Assembly (NCBI GenBank): GCA_964617355.1
Contig: CAZTXP010000129.1
Coordinates: 12,775 to 76,774, forward strand
DNA: 64,000 bases
Source: CAZTDU01 sp964617355
GTDB lineage: Bacteria; Pseudomonadota; Gammaproteobacteria; Burkholderiales; SG8-39
Direction: 5' to 3'
In this document: piece by piece, positions 60,910-64,000 of the stretch
Layout: each line of letters begins with the position of its first letter
Position numbering within the stretch: position 1 is the stretch's first letter
Notes under the pieces: generated by a model
Told to the model about the DNA's origin: nothing
The model's database searches: none
The model's input: only the letters and a program-made list of their open reading frames with translations
Program-made: the position numbers and the translations under genes

Positions 60910-62325
60910 ATGGCGATGACCGCCGATGACGTCTTGAAGCTGGCCAAGGACAAGGAAGTCAAGTTCGTCGACTTCCGATTCACCGACACGCGCGGCAAGG
61001 AGCAGCACGTCCAGGTCCCGGTCAAGCAGTTCACCAAGGACAAGTTCGAGTCCGGCCACGCCTTCGACGGCTCCTCGATCGCAGGCTGGAAGGGCATTCA
61101 GGCCTCCGACATGCTGCTGATGCCCGACGCCTCCACCGCGCGTCTCGACCCGTTCTCGGACGAGACCATGCTGATCATCAGCTGCGACGTGCTCGAGCCG
61201 TCCGACGGCAAGCCCTACGACCGCTGCCCGCGTGGCATCGCCAAGCGCGCCGAGGCCTACCTCAAGCAGAGCGGCATCGGCGACGTGGCCTACTTCGGCC
61301 CGGAGCCCGAGTTCTTCATCTTCGACGGCGTGACCTGGAACGTCGACATGTCCGGCTGCTTCGTGAAGATCAAGTCCGAGGAAGCGCCGTGGTCGACCGG
61401 CATCGACTACGAGGCCGGCAACATGGGCCACCGCGCCCCCGTGAAGGGCGGCTACTTCCCCGTGCCGCCCGCCGACACGCTGATGGACATCCGCAATGCC
61501 ATGTCGCTCGCGCTCGAGGAGCAGGGCGTCGAGGTCGAGGTGCACCACCACGAAGTCGCGTCCGCCGGCCAGTGCGAGATCGGCACGCGTTTCGCGCCCC
61601 TGGTGCAGCGCGCTGACTGGCTGCAGATCCTGAAGTACACGGTCTGGAACGTCGCCGCGTCCTACGGCAAGACCGCGACCTTCATGCCCAAGCCGATCGT
61701 CGGCGACAACGGCTCCGGCATGCACTGCCACCAGTCCGTGTGGAAGGGCGGCCAGAACCTGTTCGCGGGCAACGGCTACGCGGGGCTTTCCGACTTCGCG
61801 CTGTACTACATCGGCGGCATCATCAAGCACGCCAAGGCGCTGAACGCGATCACCAACCCGGGCACCAACTCGTACAAGCGCCTGGTGCCGGGCTTCGAGG
61901 CGCCGATCAACCTCGCCTACTCGGCGAAGAACCGCTCGGCCTCGTGCCGCATCCCGTACGTGTCGAACCCGAAGGCGCGTCGCGTCGAGGTCCGCTTCCC
62001 GGATCCCACCGCGAACCCGTACCTCGCGTTCGCCGCGCTGCTGATGGCTGGCCTGGACGGCGTGCAGAACAAGATCCACCCCGGCGACCCGATCGACAAG
62101 AACCTGTACGACCTGCCGCCCGAGGAGGCCGCCAAGGTCCCGACGGTATGCCACTCGCTCGACCAGGCGCTCGGCGAGCTCGACAAGGACCGCGCGTTCC
62201 TGACCAAGGGCGGCGTGTTCTCGGACGACTTCATCGACTCGTACATCGCGCTCAAGGAAGAGGAGGTCACGCGCTTCCGCATGACCACCCACCCGGTCGA
62301 GTTCGACATGTACTACTCGGCGTAA
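60910..62325 (+). CDS. glnA: Type I glutamine synthetase
   Basis: 471 aa from ATG 60910 with AGGAG upstream. Forms ammonium-to-glutamine dodecamers. The beta-grasp N-terminus has DFRFTDTRGKEQH and DGSSIAGW. Catalytic segments include the ATP-binding KPIVGDNGSGMHCHQS. Tyr400 in KNLYDLPPEE is the adenylylation site, so GlnE-type control is expected. Transcription is by sigma-54/NtrC and stops at the terminator 28 bp downstream. ntrB follows after a small gene, as in many proteobacteria. Confidence 0.98.
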   Translation: MAMTADDVLKLAKDKEVKFVDFRFTDTRGKEQHVQVPVKQFTKDKFESGHAFDGSSIAGWKGIQASDMLLMPDASTARLDPFSDETMLIISCDVLEPSDGKPYDRCPRGIAKRAEAYLKQSGIGDVAYFGPEPEFFIFDGVTWNVDMSGCFVKIKSEEAPWSTGIDYEAGNMGHRAPVKGGYFPVPPADTLMDIRNAMSLALEEQGVEVEVHHHEVASAGQCEIGTRFAPLVQRADWLQILKYTVWNVAASYGKTATFMPKPIVGDNGSGMHCHQSVWKGGQNLFAGNGYAGLSDFALYYIGGIIKHAKALNAITNPGTNSYKRLVPGFEAPINLAYSAKNRSASCRIPYVSNPKARRVEVRFPDPTANPYLAFAALLMAGLDGVQNKIHPGDPIDKNLYDLPPEEAAKVPTVCHSLDQALGELDKDRAFLTKGGVFSDDFIDSYIALKEEEVTRFRMTTHPVEFDMYYSA

Positions 62326-62353
62326 GCGTCGCGGGACTTCAGGCGTTAAAGGA

Positions 62354-62385
62354 GGGACGGGGAGCAATCCCCGTCCCTTTGTTTT
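62354..62385 (+). terminator. Intrinsic terminator after glnA
   Basis: GGGACGGGG and CCCCGTCCC form a perfect 9-bp stem with loop AGCAAT, followed by TTTGTTTT. It ends the glnA transcript, so the next gene needs its own promoter. Confidence 0.9.
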
Positions 62386-62393
62386 CCCGGTGT

Positions 62394-62422
62394 TTGCAAA
62401 AATTCCTGATGTGGCATAGAGT
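62394..62422 (+). promoter_or_regulatory. Sigma-70 promoter for the DUF4124-like gene and ntrB
   Basis: TTGCAA (62394-62399), a 17-bp spacer and TAGAGT (62417-62422) directly follow the glnA terminator. The predicted start point is near 62430. It would drive the small gene and, by readthrough, ntrB. Confidence 0.5.
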
Positions 62423-62454
62423 TACCGGCCCCTTTTAGAGTGCCTTCTGATCCA

Positions 62455-63015
62455 ATGTCCCGGCTCCCACCGGTCGTCCTGCTGGCCTCCGCGATCGTCG
62501 CGGTGCCGGCGCTCGCCCAAGGGGACCAGTTGCAGACGATGTGGAACTGCAAGGACAAGGACGGCCGCGTCCTCCTGACGAGCCTGAAGGAGGACACGGT
62601 CGGCAAGGAGTGCCGCATCATCCAGCAGTCGCGCGTCACGATCGTGCCGGCGACGCAGGTGCCGGCGGCGCCGTCCAAGGCGGCTCCGGGTGCCTCTGGC
62701 ACCCCGGGGACGAAGCCTGCGGCGCCGACCGCGTCGACCTCGCCTTCCCCGTCGGGTTTCCCGAAGGAGACGCCGACCGACCGCCTGAAGGGCCGCGAGA
62801 AGCAGCGCGCGATCCTCGAGGGCGAGCTGTCGCAGGAAGAGCAGCTGCTCGCGCAGGCAAAGCGCGAGCTCGCGCAGCAGGAGTCCACGCGCAGCGGCGA
62901 CGAGCGCAACTACGCGAAGGTGCTGGAGCGCCTGCAGAAGTACCGGGACAACGTCGAAGTCCACGAGAAGAACATCGAAGCGCTGAAACGCGAGCTGGCG
63001 AACCTCTACCGCTAG
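62455..63015 (+). CDS. DUF4124-like exported protein with C-terminal coiled coil
   Basis: 186 aa from ATG 62455; GTG 62440 is an alternative. The first 22 residues form a signal peptide ending VPALAQ. The segment MWNCKDKDGRVLLTSLKED resembles the DUF4124 beta-hairpin. A Pro/Ala/Ser-rich linker (70-105) leads to a charged coiled coil (about 108-186). Such periplasmic proteins often lie between glnA and ntrB in betaproteobacteria. Function unknown. Confidence 0.8.
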   Translation: MSRLPPVVLLASAIVAVPALAQGDQLQTMWNCKDKDGRVLLTSLKEDTVGKECRIIQQSRVTIVPATQVPAAPSKAAPGASGTPGTKPAAPTASTSPSPSGFPKETPTDRLKGREKQRAILEGELSQEEQLLAQAKRELAQQESTRSGDERNYAKVLERLQKYRDNVEVHEKNIEALKRELANLYR

Positions 63016-63031
63016 CCTGAATCGGCGCCCC

Positions 63032-64000
63032 ATGGCGACACCGTTCCCCGGCCTCGAGTACCTGGCGACGGCCGTCGTCGGCCTCGACGACGACCTCGTC
63101 GTGCGCTACGTGAATCCCTCGGCCGAGAGCCTGCTCGAGACGAGCGCCAAGGGCCTCGCCGGCCAGCCGTTCCTGTCGCTGTTCGCCGAGGACGTGGCGC
63201 TGGAGAAGACCGTCTCGGGCGCGCTCTCGACGCACTGGGACTACTCCGCGCAATCGGTCACCTACGCCCGCCACGGCCACCAGCCCGTGCAGCTGGTGTG
63301 CGTGATCACGCGTATCGACCTGCCGGGTTGGCGCTTGCTCGCCGAGCTGCGTCCGGCTGCCGAGGAAATGCGCCACCTGCGCGAAGAGCGCCTGATCGGC
63401 GAGCAGCAGGCCAGCCGCGACCTGCTGCGCAACCTCGCCCACGAGGTGAAGAACCCGCTGGGCGGCCTGCGCGGCTCCGCGCAGCTGCTCGAGCGCGAGC
63501 TCGAGCGACCCGAGTTGCGCGAATACACGCAGGTGATCATCAAGGAGGCCGATCGCTTGCAGGCGCTTGTCGATCGGCTATTGACGCCGAACCGGGCGCC
63601 GCAGGTCGCGCTGCTCAATTTCCACGAGGTGCTGGAGCGCGTGCGCAGCCTCGTGCTCGCGGAGTTCCCGGACCAGGTCGCCATCCGCTGCGACTACGAT
63701 CCCAGCGTTCCGGATCTTGCGGGCGACAAGGAGCTGTTGATCCAGTCGGTGCTCAACATCGTGCGCAATGCGGCGCAGGTGCTGACTCAGCCGCCTGCGG
63801 GGCGCGCGCCGGGCGGCACGATCACGCTGCGCACGCGCGTCGCGCGGCAGGTGACCCTCATGCGGCAGCGCTGGAAGCTGGCACTAGAATTGCAAGTGAT
63901 CGACGACGGGCCCGGCGTGCCCGACGAGATCCGCGACCGCATCTTCAGTCCGTTGGTCTCCGGGCGCCCGGGTGGAAGCGGCTTGGGGCTCTCGCTCGCC
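63032..64000 (+). CDS. ntrB: Nitrogen regulation sensor histidine kinase NtrB (3' end outside window)
   Basis: 323 residues are visible, open to the window edge. An N-terminal PAS-like domain (about 5-105) has LDDDLVVRYVNPSAESLL. The H-box is LLRNLAHEVKNPLGGLRG with phospho-His137. The N-box is NIVRNAAQVL and the G1 and G2 boxes are DDGPGVPDEI and GGSGLGLSLA. It has no membrane helices, as expected for NtrB. It phosphorylates and, with PII, dephosphorylates NtrC, which acts at the glnA site 2 kb upstream. ntrC should follow outside the window. Confidence 0.95.
   Translation, partial: MATPFPGLEYLATAVVGLDDDLVVRYVNPSAESLLETSAKGLAGQPFLSLFAEDVALEKTVSGALSTHWDYSAQSVTYARHGHQPVQLVCVITRIDLPGWRLLAELRPAAEEMRHLREERLIGEQQASRDLLRNLAHEVKNPLGGLRGSAQLLERELERPELREYTQVIIKEADRLQALVDRLLTPNRAPQVALLNFHEVLERVRSLVLAEFPDQVAIRCDYDPSVPDLAGDKELLIQSVLNIVRNAAQVLTQPPAGRAPGGTITLRTRVARQVTLMRQRWKLALELQVIDDGPGVPDEIRDRIFSPLVSGRPGGSGLGLSLA

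Overview
The window is G+C-rich chromosomal DNA from a Gram-negative bacterium, most likely a betaproteobacterium. The reasons are the LPS core genes (waaC, waaA), a TolC/RND efflux operon, a type I glnA with sigma-54/NtrC control followed by ntrB, and -10 elements of the TATAATCGCG type. The order within the class cannot be decided from sequence alone. About 47 kb is one large surface-polysaccharide locus. The rest is housekeeping. No tRNA, rRNA, CRISPR array, transposase or integrase was seen.

Layout. (1) 1-8721: a tight, overlapping + strand operon for an unusual activated sugar. It holds the end of an epimerase, a cytidylyltransferase-sugar kinase fusion, a Gfo/Idh/MocA oxidoreductase, a UDP-glucose-dehydrogenase-like protein lacking the catalytic Cys, an SDR lacking YxxxK, a methyltransferase, split transketolase subunits and a DegT aminotransferase. 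(2) 8767-14455: a Nudix protein, a radical SAM/SPASM protein, an ABC polysaccharide exporter (permease plus a short ATPase), two acyltransferase-like genes and an FkbM methyltransferase. (3) 14456-24954: a block visibly poorer in G+C than its flanks. It carries a methyltransferase, a DegT aminotransferase, a radical SAM protein, a WbqC protein, a polyprenyl-phosphate glycosyltransferase and, on the minus strand, a glycosyltransferase-radical SAM fusion, a large membrane protein and a flippase-like protein. (4) 24955-28712: two tandem paralogues of a family I do not recognise. (5) 28714-33178: a CDP-6-deoxyhexose cassette (rfbF, rfbG, C-methyltransferase, 3,5-epimerase, reductase). (6) 33175-46935: methyltransferase, many glycosyltransferases, manC, gmd, a DUF4254 protein and a UDP-sugar epimerase. 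(7) 46981-49191: waaC-waaA.

Housekeeping part. 49169-56464 (minus) is a TetR-MFP-RND-pcm-rhodanese-TolC group with a readable promoter/operator. 56535-58569 is a TPP riboswitch and thiC. These are followed by an alpha/beta hydrolase, uppP and a rhodanese. 60761-64000 is glnA with an NtrC site, a -24/-12 promoter and an intrinsic terminator, then a small DUF4124-like coiled-coil protein and ntrB, cut by the window edge.

The sugar genes plausibly build at least three precursor types: the transketolase-derived sugar, a C-methyl-branched CDP-6-deoxyhexose, and GDP-mannose-derived 6-deoxysugars. The glycosyltransferases would assemble them and the ABC exporter would move the product. The strongest candidates for undescribed biology are the glycosyltransferase-radical SAM fusion, the tandem paralogue pair, and the first sugar operon with its catalytically altered dehydrogenase and SDR.
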